A stretch of DNA of 64,000 nt from Microbotryum silenes-acaulis (Eukaryota > Basidiomycota > Microbotryomycetes > Microbotryales > Microbotryaceae): assembly GCA_003665825.1 (NCBI GenBank), contig QPFY01000017.1:248001-312000 (forward strand). Direction: 5' to 3'. How positions within the stretch are numbered: position 1 is the first letter of the stretch; every line of letters starts with the position of its first letter. The position numbers and the translations under genes were made by a program. Positions 8,847-22,012 of this stretch are shown piece after piece. The notes below the pieces were generated by a model. The model saw only the letters and a list, made by a program, of their open reading frames with translations, was not told the DNA's origin and did no database searches.

Positions 8847-11800
8847 ATGCTTGACCTGCCATCTCAGAGTCGTCATCGTGCGGTCAAGCAGCTCGATCTC
8901 GCCGGTCAGTTGCCAGACGTACAGATGCTGCTGCTCCATCTGTCTCTGAATCAAATACTCAGCTATGCCCGATCTCGTACCCGATCCAGAGCAACTCGAT
9001 GATGATGCCATCGACTCGGAAGGAGACGACGCCTATGGTCAGTACCAGCTGACCCTGACCGACCCTAGAGTCCTTGTCCGAGGACTGATCAGGCTATGCT
9101 TTTCGTTCTGCCTTGCCCAGATATGGACGATGAACAATACGGTCAGCAAGCAATAAGCCATCGGCTACACCACCCAGCGGGCTGACTCGGCCCTTGTGAC
9201 CAATAGCCCACATGGAGTCGGGCTTGTCGGCAGTGCAAAGCCTGCTCGGCCCCAACACACCCATCTCGGACAAGGAGATACGCGACTCGTTGTGGGACTC
9301 GTACTTTGACATTGATGGCACCGTCGCATATCTTCTAGGTGAGCGAGAGCATCGTGCCGTCGCCCCTCGGAACACCAAAGTCTTCTTCCCCTAACGCAGA
9401 TTCCTCTTTTCGGCAGACGCGCAACACAAGAGAGAAGCCGCAAAGGCTCGTGCAGAGGGTGAGCTAACGAGTGCCATGGCTGTCGAGACCGTCGAACCTC
9501 CGACATCTTCCCTGGCCAGTCTCGACATTTCGTCGTCTTTCATTCCACCCACCCCGAGCGCGACGGCAACGGCGACGAAACCGCCCATGAGCAAATTGGC
9601 GGCCAAGATGGCTGCGAGGAAGCAGGCCGCTGCCGACTCCAAGGGCTCGACACCAACGGAGACCTCACTGGCGCCGGTAGCCGCAGTAGAAGGGCCCAAA
9701 CTGTCCAAGCTGCAGCAGAAGATGCGAGCTTCCAAGCAGGCTCGAGCTGCAGCGACAGCGGGCGCGGCAGGTACATCGGTCACAAGTGCCGATTCGCCTT
9801 CTGTCCCACCGCCTGTAGATACACAGTCGAGGGTGGAAGTCACAGCGGCACCTGCGAGTGACTTCGTCGTCCCTCCTGCGTTGCTTGCTTCTGCTTCCGC
9901 TTTTGCCCACGTCCTCGTCCCCCCACCGCCTATGTCGACTGCGGATCGATTGACTCGAATCGAGCAGACCTTTGCGAGGCGCGGTGGGGCAGAGAATGTG
10001 GCAGAATTTGGGCTCAGTCCCGATGACAAGGTGTTGGAGGCGAGGAAAGGGACAGCCGTCGCAGCTGGGGCGCCAATTCGCAGAAGGGTGTGATGCGGAT
10101 GGGCGAAGAGGGGTCACGGGCCCAGACCAGAATGAAGTGCCTGAGCTTTGTCTCGAACAGACCAGGTACTGACTTTTCCCGTCTGCTTGCCTTTCCATCG
10201 TATCTCTTTACCGACGGTCTTCGATTGCTTGCCCATTCTCTGTGCAGAGCAAAAGGCCAAGAAGGCCAAAGCACCAGCCGCGGCCGCCAGTAGTCAACCC
10301 GGTTCGGCCAGGAATTCGCGGCCTTCGACACCCGCGCCTTCGGCTCAGAAGAAGACTGGCACCAGAAACCTCTCACCGACGAAACGGCCACCACCAGGTC
10401 CGGTCAGTCAGCTTCGAGCGGACCTTGAGGGTCTCAATCTTTTGCCTCGAGATTCTTCCTCGGCGTCATCGACGGGTGCGACCGCCGGAAGGTCCACACC
10501 TGGGACCTCGTCGGGGGCCCATACACCTTCAGACATAGACGATGTCGAGATGTCGGGACCGCCACCGGCGATCGCGATGGCCAAAGACAAGATCTTGGCC
10601 GAGGTGCGGGAACGAGAAAAGGACCGCAAGCCCGTGTTGTCGCTCGTCGTCGTGGGCCACGTCGATGCCGGCAAATCGACTTTAATGGGTAGGGTATTGC
10701 ACGAGTTGGGCGAGACGTCGGATCGGTCGGTCGAGCAACAGCAACGAAACGCGGCCAAGATCGGTAAAGCTTCTTTCGCGTATGCTTGGACGTTTGATGC
10801 GATGGAAGAGGAGCGTGCGCGAGGTGTCACCATCGACGTCGCAATCGATGGGTTCGAAACAAACAGCAAAAAGTTCACCTTGATCGACGCGCCTGGTCAT
10901 CGGGACTTTATCCCCAATATGATCTCCGGCGCTGCACAGGCCGACACGGCTGTCCTCGTTGTCGATGGTTCAACCGGAGCTTTTGAGAAAGGCATGGAAG
11001 GTGGGGGACAAACTCGAGAGCACGCAGTACTGGTCAGGAGTTTGGGGGTTCAGCAACTCATCGTCGCCGTCAACAAACTCGATGCGGTCGGCTGGGCCCA
11101 ATCGAGGTTCGAAGCGATTCAGGAACAGCTCTCGCCATTCTTGACACAATCGGGCTTCCAGCCTAGCAAAGTCTCGTTCGTGCCCGTGGGAGCCATGTCG
11201 GGCGAGAATCTGGTTGAGCGACGGAACGAGATCTTGAAGGCATGGTACGAGGGGCCGACATTGGTCGAACAACTGGATCGACTGGAAGTCCCACCAAGAG
11301 CGCTCGAGGCACCGTTGAGGATACCGGTATCGAATGTGTTCAAGGGTCAGAGCGCGACCGCGTCGGGCTTGGCCGTCTCTGGTCGAGTCGAGAGTGGGAT
11401 CGTGCAAGTGGGTGAGAGACTGTGCGCTCTCCCTGGTGATGAGAGTGGTGTCGTACGATGTGAGCAAAGTCGATGCTAGCCGAGGATTTTGAAGGGATGC
11501 TGACGCTTATCCGATCTCAGCGTTGGAGGTCGACGGCGAGCATGTCTCCTATGCGATCGCAGGAGTCAACGTGACTGTGTTCCTCTCCAACATCGATCCG
11601 ATCCAGCTTTCCGTCGGGTCTATCCTATGCCCGCCTTCAGAGCCCATTCCCGTCGTCTCATCCTTCCTCGCCCAGATCATGGTCTTTGACGTCAAGTACC
11701 CGATCACGGCCGGCTATGCTGTCGAGCTGTTCCACCACTCTCGAGATATTCCAGCGACGATCACGACGCTCGAGGCGACACTTGACAAGGCTACAGGAGC

Positions 11801-12085
11801 GGTGCTCAAATCCAAGCCGAGGTGACTTGGATCTTTGTGCTCATGAACATAGAGGTGCCGTCACCTCCATGCTGACCGTTGTTTATGTTACTCAGGATGC
11901 TCACCAAAGCCTCGTCGGCCAAAGTCCGCGTGCAGCTACGTGCACCAGCAGGAGGATCTACTTCGATTCGAAGAGCAGTGATCCCACTCGAGCCATTTGC
12001 GGTCAGTAAAGGGATGGGAAGGGTCTTATTCCGTCGTGGTGGCGAGACAATAGCGGCGGGGATCGTGCTCGAAGTGGGACCTTGA
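8847..12085 (+). CDS. HBS1: HBS1, translational GTPase of Dom34/Pelota ribosome rescue
   Basis: Nine exons: 8847-8904, 8963-9037, 9121-9141, 9207-9338, 9417-10087, 10126-10165, 10248-11459, 11521-11821 and 11896-12085 (899 residues). The HBS1 N-terminal domain is visible: SRHRAVKQLDL, then LDDDAIDSEGDDAYDMDDEQ and LWDSYFDIDGTVAYLL. A low-complexity linker with KLAAKMAARK and LSPDDKVLEARKG follows. The EF-Tu-type GTPase has G1 GHVDAGKS (~469), G3 DAPGH and G4 NKLD, then beta-barrel domains II and III. Hbs1 partners Dom34 to split stalled ribosomes in no-go and non-stop decay. The start uses the first ATG ahead of the conserved SRHR motif. The 40-nt exon 6 and its 38-nt upstream intron are the weakest part: phase fits, but that linker is not conserved. 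Confidence 0.93.
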
Positions 12086-12383
12086 AATTGCAGCATCTGC
12101 TGCAACGTAGCATGATGTTTGGGGTAGATGGACATAATGATGTTTAATCTTTTATATAGATCGGTGTCGAGGAGAGATTTGAGGATGATACCCTTCTCAG
12201 TTCCTGTATCGTGTCGAAGCGGGCGAAGTCGATAAACTGAAAGCTTTGGATCCAGCCGCGGCCGGCGACCACTTTCCGTGATGCCGTTAGCAGTCCGTCA
12301 GCTGAGGCGCGAATGGCGCATGGCTCCTCTCTCCCTGTCCTGCCAACGCCTGTTCCCTCCAAGCCATCACAGTGTAGAAAGTG

Positions 12384-14047
12384 ATGTCCTATCCCTCTGT
12401 CACGCTCAAAAGCGAGCGCTTCTACCCCTCGTTCGAAGCGAGTGAACTCGAAGGGCTGCGATCGACCTTGGCGCAATGTCGTACCGCCTTGCCGGCGCCA
12501 ACGTATGCGAGCACCCAGGCGAGCAAGGACGGGAAAAATTATGGGGCCACGTCTGAGTGGATGAGCAACACGCTCCAGTACTGGCAAGAGTCGTTCGATT
12601 GGTCAGTTCCATGCCGAGCAGCGCTCACAAGGAAGGCCAGACAGCCGCCAGGTGGCAGTGTGGGGCTCCGGCCGGGCGAGCTGACATAGGCCATGCCTGG
12701 GGAATCCAATCGCAGGTCCAAACGCGACAAGATCATCAACTCGGTTGATCACTACATGACCACCATCAAGGATGATGAATGTGGTCCATTCAAAGTCGGT
12801 CCCACTATTCTCGGCCACGACCTGAGCGGCTTGCATAATTTTCCTCTATTTGCTCACAAGAAGACGGTTCCCTTTTGAAAGGTCCACTACATCGCTCACA
12901 TCTCACCTGATCCGAATGCTATCCCTCTGCTTTTGCTTCATGGCTGGCCCGTGCGTTGCTCTCGATGCTCTGGGCAGTTATCGGATCGATCCACTCACTG
13001 ACGCTGGGAGAGCACAATTCTTCGCTCTTGAATAGGGATCGGCCCACGAGTTTACAGAGGCAATCAAGATTCTCACCCAACCCTCATCCGCTTCTTCTGG
13101 ACCTTCCTTTTCCATCATTTGCCCCAACCAACCGGGGTATGGCTGGTCCTCCGGCCCGCCGCTCGATCGTTCCTTCGGAATGTACGACGTCGCACGGATT
13201 TGCCACTCGCTCATGCTCGGTCTCGGGTTCAAGTCCTACGTCGCACAAGGCGGCGACATTGGTTCTGTCATTGCTCGTATCATGGCCAGCCGGTACAAGG
13301 AATGTCGAGCGGTGAACCTGAACTATCTCCCTCTCCTCCCTTCCTCGGGTCAATGGAGCCCAGGATGGGACGATGGACTCACGCCTCGTGAAAGGGACAA
13401 TGCGTCCAAAGCTCTAAAATTCGCAACGACAGGTCGTGGGTATGGGACCATGCACGGTACTCGACCCGCCACGATCGGTATCATCGTTCAATCGAGCCCG
13501 ACGGCGTTGCTCGCCTGGCTAGGTGAAAAATTGCTCGAGTGGACGGATGAGGATCTGGAGCTGGATCATCTGTTGGAGATCGTCACGATGTGGTGGCTGT
13601 TGGGGACGTTCCCCAAGTCGATATATGCCTATGCCGAGGTCAGTCCCTTAACGTGTACCGCTGCATGCAACTGAATCAAGATCTGGATCCCTTCCGGAGA
13701 ACTTACATTGCTCTCGATGACACCGCAGCTCACCACCGGAGTAGGAGGCTGGCATCGTGATCCCAAACTGTACATCCAGCAACCCTTTGGGTTCTCAAGC
13801 TTCGGTCACGAGATCGCATCGGCTCCCGAAGCTTGGGCCAAAGAGACGGGACGATTGGAGTTTTATCGCTACCACGAAAAGGTAGGATTGTTCCCTCTTT
13901 GAGTCTTGGCATGACATTCGCTCATGTTCACCGGTATTACGTCACTGTCTTGCCTAGGGTGGTCATTTTGCTGCGATGGAACGACCGGAGGAGTTTGCAC
14001 AGGACATGCGGGATTGCTTCGGCAAATTATGGCACCTGGAGCAATGA
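12384..14047 (+). CDS. epoxide hydrolase, microsomal type (EHN plus alpha/beta-hydrolase)
   Basis: Six exons: 12384-12601, 12716-12794, 12882-12950, 13036-13638, 13729-13881 and 13958-14047 (403 residues). The N-terminal EHN lid region (FEASELEGLRSTL through FDWSKRDKIINSVDHY) precedes an alpha/beta-hydrolase fold with the oxyanion motif HGWP (119-122). The nucleophile is D196 in GGDIG (usually GGDWG) and the catalytic His is 377 in GGHFAAMERPEE. Such enzymes open epoxides to vicinal diols through an ester intermediate. No signal peptide or N-terminal anchor is visible, unlike the mammalian microsomal enzyme. The gene follows HBS1 by about 300 bp and converges on a Zn2Cys6 regulator. The natural substrate cannot be read from sequence. 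Confidence 0.93.
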
Positions 14048-14184
14048 AAGCAGGGACAGCAGTGGTCAAAGGTAATCTCGGTATCAACACGACTAGATAA
14101 ATTTCTGCAAGACTACAAGTAGTGACTGCATACGACAAGGGCGCTGAGAGACTAGGAGACAGGGGATGCAGAAGACAGAGAGCG

Positions 14185-17100
14185 TTACTGATAGTTGTCA
14201 AGAGGGAAGAGATCCTGCGTCGTGAAGGCGTCGAAATCGAATGCTACATCGGCATACCTGGTGAATGATAGCCGATCGGGATCAGCGGGATGTCTTCTTT
14301 ATAGCAGACATGACGCAATGCTTACTCGGGTACCATCAAACCTTGGAGGTCGAAGTTGAGCGCGAGATCCGTCGGACTCCAGCTTGTGGCTAGCTGTTCA
14401 TTCGCAGAGCTGTAAATACGAGATTAGACTAAGTTTCGGATTGCACGGCCAACGTAGACACGGTGGTACTCACTCGCTCAGAACAGCCGAAGGCACCTCC
14501 CCGTCCCAGCTGTTGACACCCGTTTCATTCTTGTGCTGAACGAGCAAGCTCGAGGCAGGCGCCGAGGAGGTGGCCACCGCATTAACACTTATAGGCGTCG
14601 TCGATCCCATCGGTGTATTGTTCGTCGAGCTGGTACGATCACCTCGTGAAGAAGTTCCAGGCTCCAGCTTGACGTTGCGCGACCAATCGTGAGGTCGGTC
14701 GGAGAAGATATGGTCGGCTGCGTCTCGTGGATTCGAAAGCCCCATTGCTGCGATCATCTCCTTCGGTGCGCCTAAGCGCTCAAGGAGCTGACCAAAGCTG
14801 CGAGGAGGAAGACAAGAGAAGTGCTCTGAGGTCAGCATAGCCAAACGTACCGGTGCAAATGTTAACCTACGATTCGACGGTGCCAAGATCATCCCAATGG
14901 CCACCTGCGGCTACTCTGGACTCGGCGGCGCTGCGGCGCTGTTCGACTTCCTGCGACAGACGTGCTGCGAGAGATCAACGACCAGAATATTCTCTCAGTT
15001 TACCGATTTGATTCTGAACGCTATCTTCCGCCTTTGCAACTCACTGATGACGCTATGAGTCTGCGTGGCGACATGCCTAATGCTGGCTTCCCTCGAGGTT
15101 CTCAGGCGTTCGAAGTACCCAACAACACCTTGGATCAATCGATAATCCTCTCCCTCAACGACAGTTCGGGTGAAGTCCTGCCAAATGGCGAGAAACAGAA
15201 CCGTGACGGCCATCTGAACGGCGAGCGGTTGGAATGCGCCCTTAACGGGTGGTGCGCGATCCAACGATTGCTGGCACATCAAAACGGTTCGAGCTCCAAC
15301 GATGGCGTTGTCCGTCGAGATGCGGTACTTGAAGTCGGTGTAGCCGCGATACATGAAGGGTCGATGCAGTCGGACGAGGCGAGAGTTGATGGCTGTGCAG
15401 GGCCCAGATGGTGCGATTAGTTTCACAGGTGCTTTCGAGCGCGTGAGAAGCAGGTCTCGGCAACATACTTTGTAATGCCATTGATCTTGACCAAAGCGTC
15501 GTCAACGGCTCCCCGAAAGGGGCCACATAACTTGGCAAGTAGCGCGTTGGAAAGGAATCGATGATCTCGCGATAGCTGCGATCGAGATCAAGGACGGAAG
15601 AATAGCTCAGCGGTCCCTCGCCATGGACGATATCGTTGAAGGCCCTTTGTACGAGCGCTATCCGCCATTTGATCAAGTCGTACGAAACGTCTGTGGCATC
15701 GTAGTATGGCCGAGGTTGGACAATCCCTTCGCGCAGCAAGTCTACGTCCTCAAAATTGCCGGGTAGAGCCGAGTCGACTTTGAAGAAATTCGAATCTCAG
15801 TCTTCGCTTTGGCGCTCGAGGGTGCAGTTCTCACGGACTCACTAAGGTTCGGTGTCATCTCCGGCGGAAGTTTGTTGGTGCTGACCCACTCGACAAAGAG
15901 CAAATTTCTGAGTAGCCTCAGCGCCATCTCGCGACGCAGAGTATGCGCGCCATTCGGCAACCCCGGGTCTTCGACTGGCATTGTGGTAGGGTCTTCGCCG
16001 AGTTTGTGCAAGCCAAGTGAGCGAGCCATGCGCACACCCGCTTGGACATAGGTGCGAAGACGTTCACCGGTTCTGTCAGACCATACACACGTCAGAGATA
16101 CACTTGGTAAGTAACATGTCGAATCGAGGACTGACGATGGGTTGCCCATCCAGAGGAGGTAGGGGGAGAACAGCGAGATCGTCTGAAGTGTACGGTATCG
16201 AGGTCTGAGGACAAGCTCGACATCAGACGACTCAGCATCATCGCACTCTTCTTGAAAAAATCAAAAGTAGTACGAGCACTGACATGACCTTCCACTCTGC
16301 GACCTGGAGCATCGCCTCTGCTGCCTCAAAGTACTTTTGCGGCAACGTCATCAAATCCTGCTTCGAGATGGTGACCGTTGGACTCGTTACGGGTTCCTCT
16401 AGGAAATGCACGCTCAAGCAAAGGGTCTGGAAGAAAACGGCCAACCACAAGGGATCGATTTCGTCCCTCCTCCCCTGCTGACACAGACTCTGAAAAGATT
16501 CGTATTCGGCCTGGAAGAGCGGGATATGGTGCAGATGCCACGACCAATCGTAGTTGGCGAAGTAGTTGTGGACGAGCCAGTCGACGAACTGCTTCGAAGA
16601 AGGAACGGTCCGCCAAATCGAGTCGAGCATCGTTCGACGGGCGCCTTCGGCAAGTGGGACGAGCAGCGACTCGGTAGCCCGCGACAGGAGCAGAGGTACG
16701 GCATGACCTGGTCGGATGATTGCTTCGGGCGCTCGGAAGCCGGCTGTACAAGTGACATCGGTTTCCAAGATCAGTACAAAGGCTACGATAAACAAAGATT
16801 GCCTGGACGTACTTGTGAGAACCAATGCAGCGTCCTCCGTGGCAGCATCTCGTTTGCTCGTCAGCGAGCCGGCGACTACTGGATGATGAGGACTCCTCGG
16901 CGGCTCAACTGCCGACATCTGCATAGCTACCAAGGGCGCCGGAGTCGGCAGAGGAACATTGGGCTTCGGAGATGACCGACGCTTGTAGATGTAGGCTTCC
17001 AACTCGGCGACTCGAGCCTTGAGAGCATCGTGCTCGGAAGCCAAAGCGAACGGTTGCCTGGTCAAAGAGCCGCCCATATGAGGCTCAGTCCTTCGCCTCT

Positions 17101-17648
17101 TCGATCTCCCGAGGACCACGAACGCAGCACTCACGGTGGCACAACAATCTTCTTCTCGTCCCACTGGCACGTGTCGGCCTCTCCGCGTTTGATGCACGCC
17201 TCGCAGGGTATGTGGCGGTCACACTTGATCTTGCGCCTCTGACACTCGCTGCAGCTCAACGCCTGACGGTTGCGTTTGCGCTTCTTCCTGTCCGGCTTCT
17301 TGGCCCCGGCTCCTGTACCACCATTTCCTATTGAGTTGGGAGTCGCTTGTGCAGTTGGACCGGCACTGTTGTCATGATCATGGCCGTCATCGTCGTCGTC
17401 GTCATCGTCCTGCGCAGCGAATCGCCAGCTCGTGTCAGCGCTTGACCAGGTAGATCACCGGCCCCTCGTCTCGAAGAGAGAGTCAGACCTACCGAGTCAT
17501 CACTGGTATTGGTGTTGGTGTCGATCGTCTGCTCACGAGCCTTGACCAGAGCTGCAGCCGCCGAGGCTCGCTTCGCACCCCGCCGCCCGCTCGCTCGCTC
17601 GCCCGCCGTTGTAGAAGCAGGTGAGGCATTCGATGACATGGTGTCCAC
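14185..17648 (-). CDS. Zn2Cys6 transcription factor with fungal-specific middle homology region
   Basis: Twelve exons: 17648-17493, 17409-17135, 17057-16813, 16743-16284, 16204-16136, 16072-15843, 15777-15469, 15392-15004, 14950-14871, 14797-14474, 14409-14326 and 14257-14185 (897 residues; all phases consistent). The DNA-binding cluster begins CSECQRRKIKCD, followed by HIPCEACIKRG and a final Cys in DTCQWD. It is preceded by an acidic run and a basic KKRKRNR stretch, and followed by a short coiled coil. The fungal-specific regulatory domain runs through VHNYFANYDWSWHLHH, LFSPYLLWMGNPS, MARSLGLHKLG and LIDSALPGNFEDVDLL. The C-terminus is acidic and aromatic, as in activation domains. Target genes are unknown; the epoxide hydrolase ends 137 bp away on the opposite strand. 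A start at the fourth codon (ATG 17639) is also possible. Confidence 0.93.
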
Positions 17649-18048
17649 GACAGCTCAAGCTTAGGAGTCAAAGTTGGCCCAGTTGGCTCCCAACAGAGCA
17701 GTGGCGCGGGTCCAGGCCCCCGTGGTTGCGGTCGTCTGTGGGGGATGACAGCACTCCGCGAAGGGAATTGCTCCGGTCTCGGCCTCAAAGTTGACACTCT
17801 GGCTCCGAGTCAACAACGTCCGAAAACAGACGGCACCGACGGTACTCGCCGAGGATCTCGGGCGAAGAGACCATTCTTGACGAGTATCACATCACACTTT
17901 CTCTGCGGGAGTTCGCTTCTGCATAGACACAGGATCAGAGCCTGAGACTACACGAAATTGTCTTCTTAGGGTCGGTGACCAATCACAAGCCGGCGAATGC
18001 CATGGGGAATCCGCAAAGCGTATATTACGAATGAGCTCTACCACAGCC
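17649..18048. other. intergenic, probable promoter of the Zn2Cys6 gene
   Basis: 400 bp between the transcription-factor start and the lipase stop. No coding exon is supported. It should hold the lipase 3' end and the regulator's promoter. Confidence 0.4.
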
Positions 18049-20950
18049 CTACAAGCCATCGTCGTACAATTTCCGACAAATCGCGACCGTCATCTTCTCC
18101 AAGCTAAATTTCTCCTTCTCCACTTTGTTCGCCGGCTTGGTCGCTTCCGCCGCGCCGTTCGGCCCACGCTCCGCCAACCCCGAGAATTTGGAGGCCGAGC
18201 CAGCACCTCCGCCGGTGCTCGTCGGGGCGCCGTACTGCATCCGAGCCGTCGCTGTCATGGCTGCTGGTCCACTCGTCGTTTCACGTTGGGGAACCGCATC
18301 GGTGGCCCGCACAGAGTTTGCAACCATCCCAGGCCGAGGGTCGTCTACGACTGTTCGAGGGGAACGTGAATTGCTACCCGTCGGCGAAGCTGCGCCAGCG
18401 AGGGAGCTGATCGAGGATGAGATCGGCGATGGGATGCCTGGAAGAGCTTTGACAATCCAAGATGCCATCGATGTGAGGCCGGAAGCCTCATCCGAAGGAG
18501 ACGAAGCGGTCGACGAGTGCGAGTTTCCTACAGTGGCGGCAGCCACCGCCGCCGGTCCAGGCGGAGACGACTTGTTCCGACTGCTTCCAATCAATCGGTA
18601 CAAATCCTGCCACTGCCAGCCTTTCTTGGCCGAAGTTGCTTCTGTCGCTTCGCTCTTGTCTTCCCTTCCCGGTCGAGTGGCCATCTTGGCTAGTTCGGTC
18701 ACCGCTGACGCCGAAGCAGCCGCGCTGATGAGACCTGAGCTTCCTCTCATCTCCCAGTGGTCGCAATTCTCGATCACTCCGAGAAATTCACCCCACTGTG
18801 CGCTTTCGATCGTAACAAGTCCGTCGTTGCCGACCCAGTTCGGTCGAGTGTGAATCCTTTTCGCCAGCCGCGCAGACTCCGCACCATCGAGCACTTGCTT
18901 GGGCAACCAAAGCGGGTGCCAGATCGGGATCTTGTCCGTTCGACTGGCAACCGAATAGTACTTGATATCGTCGCGATTTGGCGTCAATGGATTGAACACT
19001 TCGCGCAAAAAGTTGGGGGTCAAGTTGGCATAGGCGGGCGAATCGAGCAGGTCGAGGAGGTAGTTTGATAGGCTGGCTGTTAAGCTCTTGGGCAGACCCG
19101 CCAAGTTCAGACCGGTCTTGATCGTCTTGGCAGCCGCATCGACCTTCTCTTGCTGCTCGGCAGCCTTTATAGCTTCTTCCTCCTGCGGTGGGGTCACTCG
19201 ATGCAGAATCGGGGACTTGAGCGAGAACGGGAGGGGGACCGAAGTGTCTTCGTGGGCGAGCCTGGCCGCTTCGGCGGAAGTGACATCGTAGTCGGTACCA
19301 ATACCTATGTTGGCTCGGCACCACGCCATGAATTCGGATCCCCGGTGTGGCGTCGACAGCGTTGTCAGGGAAATGGGGTGGTATGTTTCGGGTCGTATTT
19401 GCGAAAACAGATATCTCGCATCAAGGCCACCCTGTGGAACGAGGCGTCGAGTGATATGAGTAAGCCAAGAATGTTGAAAAGACGACGATGATCTTGTTGG
19501 AACTCACCATTGAGTGAGCTAAAAAGTTGAGCTGCTGGCCGTGGAGTTCCTGGTTTTCTTCAAGCAGGCGATGTAGCGAGTGAGCTCGTTGCTTGATCGA
19601 CCCCGTCCTGCGAGGTGATAATATGGGGCAAGTAAACACTTCTGTGACATCTTCGTGCCATCCGACCGAGTCCCATATCTGACTTACCCTGGAACGGCAG
19701 TGACAAAGACTTCGGCGCCGACTTTGCCTCTCAAGATTGAAAGGAGATCGCCCCAGTAGTGCAACCGCAGGTAGCTTGGACCTCGAACATCGAAACCATA
19801 AAGACCTACATGATGCAAGCAGAAGACAATCAGTCCTTGATCTACTTGGAAGGAAAAATCGGAAGGACTAACCATGGCACAAGACGATCGGATTGCGAGG
19901 TTTGCGAATTGGGTCGTAAAGAGTCGGGTGGCGCAAAAGCGAGTTGATCTGGTCCACCCGAGGCTCTTCTTTCTGAGAATTGGGCTCATGTTTGGTGTTG
20001 GGCTGTGTGGACTGATTCGATGACGGTGAGCTGGTACTACCTTGGGCAGAGCCGGGTTGACTCGGCAGCGTGGTGTTCGCTTCAGTCGGTAACCGAAAAC
20101 CGTCCGATGGCCGGTGTGGTCGAGGACTTGAGCTGTTCTCGCGGATGGAGTCACTTGCTGGGCGGAAGGATGGAGGTGGGCTCTGGTTGCTGCTGTCGAG
20201 TGGTTGTAGCGACGGAGCAGCGGCGTTTGCGGATGGAGAAGAGCGAAAGAGGGAGAAAGCCCGCGACGGCTGCAACGACAAGGGAGTTTCGATGGCACGG
20301 CAACGCGTAGATTCGTGCTTGTATAACTGTGTTCGACTCGACGCAAGCGTGCGGTGACTGGGAATGGACAGGGGTGCCTTCGTCCGGGGAAAGCACGTGG
20401 GATCGACTCGTGCACGTTCGTCCATGAGCTCGACCCTGGCGCGCTTCCTCGGCGGTGCACTGGGTACATCGAGGTTGACTGCAGTGGTAACAGATGCGGA
20501 GGCAGTTTCGTATACGCTGGAGCCCGTATGAATGTCTCCAAAGCTCGATCGAGGCCACGAGTTCGCACTCGACGACGAACTGGCTCGTCGTGGCGACTGC
20601 GACGGTGACGCTGCTGGCGCTGAGGCTGCGACGGCGGGCGATGACGTTGTGCTCGTGCGACGGCGAAATGGAAGCGAGCGTCGGCTGTCTTGACCGGGCA
20701 GCGACGGCGACCCGTTCATCGCGGTCACATGCTTGACCTCGACACGGTGCGAGTGATTCAATTCATATTCGACCAAGCCCAATAGCGCACTTGGGCTTGG
20801 TGCTGAGGCTGTAGTTGAAGTTGAGCGGGGCGGTGCCAGCTGAACATCCGCAAGCGACTCGGCGCGTTGGGGCGACGACCTCGACGACGAACGCGAGCTC
20901 GAGTTGGAAGTCGAAGCGATCGCGGACACGGTGGCACTGAGCACACCCAC
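18049..20950 (-). CDS. TGL2: TGL2-like triacylglycerol lipase
   Basis: Four exons: 20950-19873, 19805-19688, 19607-19508 and 19431-18049 (892 residues). The first ~335 residues are Ser/Pro-rich and likely disordered. The alpha/beta-hydrolase core begins PIVLCHGLYGFDVRGP and reads on through YWGDLLSILRGKVGAEVFV. The nucleophile elbow is AHSMGGLDARYL (S431), split by intron 3 right after the Met codon. D635 in GNDGLVTIESAQWGEF and H657 in CDHWEMRG complete the triad. The C-terminal ~230 residues are again low complexity. In yeast Tgl2 is a mitochondrial lipase acting on tri- and diacylglycerols. The long extension here is not a clear presequence, so location is open. The alternative ATG codons within exon 1 all lie in disordered sequence. 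Confidence 0.92.
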
Positions 20951-22012
20951 GCGCTTCAGTGCCGCGGCCGTAACCGCCAGTGGGATCGTTGACGAAGCCA
21001 GCTTGGAAGCAATTCGAAGGCAGTGACGCAGTGGTGGGGGGAAGAAGAGACCGGAGTTGAAAGATCGCGCGACGAACGATCCGCGGCCGGCGCGGTCCCG
21101 TCTGGTCCCGTGACTTGGCTTTGATCAAATGATCGCCGCATCGAGTAGTCGCCCCCGGGCCCGGCCTAGTAGCACCCTCGCCACTCCGACACTGCGGCAG
21201 GCCTTATTCAATTGCTCACCCTTCCCAATCCTTTGCGACTTGAGAGGCCTGCCAACCCGTAGCTAGGGGTTTCGTCTGCAGAGAAACAGAGCAGCCTGGA
21301 CCATATTGCACAGCCAACTTTGGAAGGTGCTGAGGAGTCGTGAGGACTCAGGAGGATGGAGACGTTCAGGTTCATTGAGGGAGGCATTGGTCATCTGCGC
21401 TAAAAACATAGTAATCAGGTGCTCTAGTACAATTAAGAGAGCATTTTTAAGCTCTCTAACATTCTAGTATGAACGTATGTGGTCGCTAGCTCAACGTGAA
21501 GAATGCGTGACGCCGATTCGAGCAGCCAGCTACGACACCCCCTGTCTCCGCCTCACCCGCCGGCTCGCCTCAAGCCGATGTCAGGACTCTGATTCTTAGG
21601 CGAAATGTTCTCCGAGTCTCTTTCAAAAGGTACGAAGAGATCCCGAACTAGGCTTGAGATGCTTGCACCTATACGGATCCACCCCGTGCCGAGATTGGTC
21701 AGTGTTGCCAGCCTATGCTTAGGCCGGCATCGAGCTGCCACTGGTCGGGGACTTCCCTCCAAGGAACCCTGAAGGATAGGATCTTGCTCTGCTGCGTGTT
21801 CCTTGCGGATTTGAGGAGATGTGACCAAAAGAAACGCGTCGCACATGCACGAAGGCTTCGAGCGATAAGATCAAGGCGTCAGCGATGTGGGGACAAGTGT
21901 GGAGGAGCCTCAGCTCGGCATGGAGTGACTCGAATTCCATGCAGGGCCTAGAAACCGCTAGCCGGAATCCGGGCTTTGACTTCCCTCTTCCACACATCTC
22001 CCACTGAACACG
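20951..22012. other. intergenic between divergent lipase and transporter genes
   Basis: 1.06 kb without supported exons. An AT-rich patch near 21415-21475 includes a 7-bp inverted repeat, agagagc...gctctct, around an A/T loop. Short frames on both strands lack conserved sequence. Probably two promoters plus spacer. Confidence 0.4.

Noticed and set aside
10146..10247. N-terminal extension of the long HBS1 GTPase frame back to 10148
   Set aside because: This is read-through of an intron ending in ctgtgcag. The true N-terminal domain is encoded upstream from 8847.
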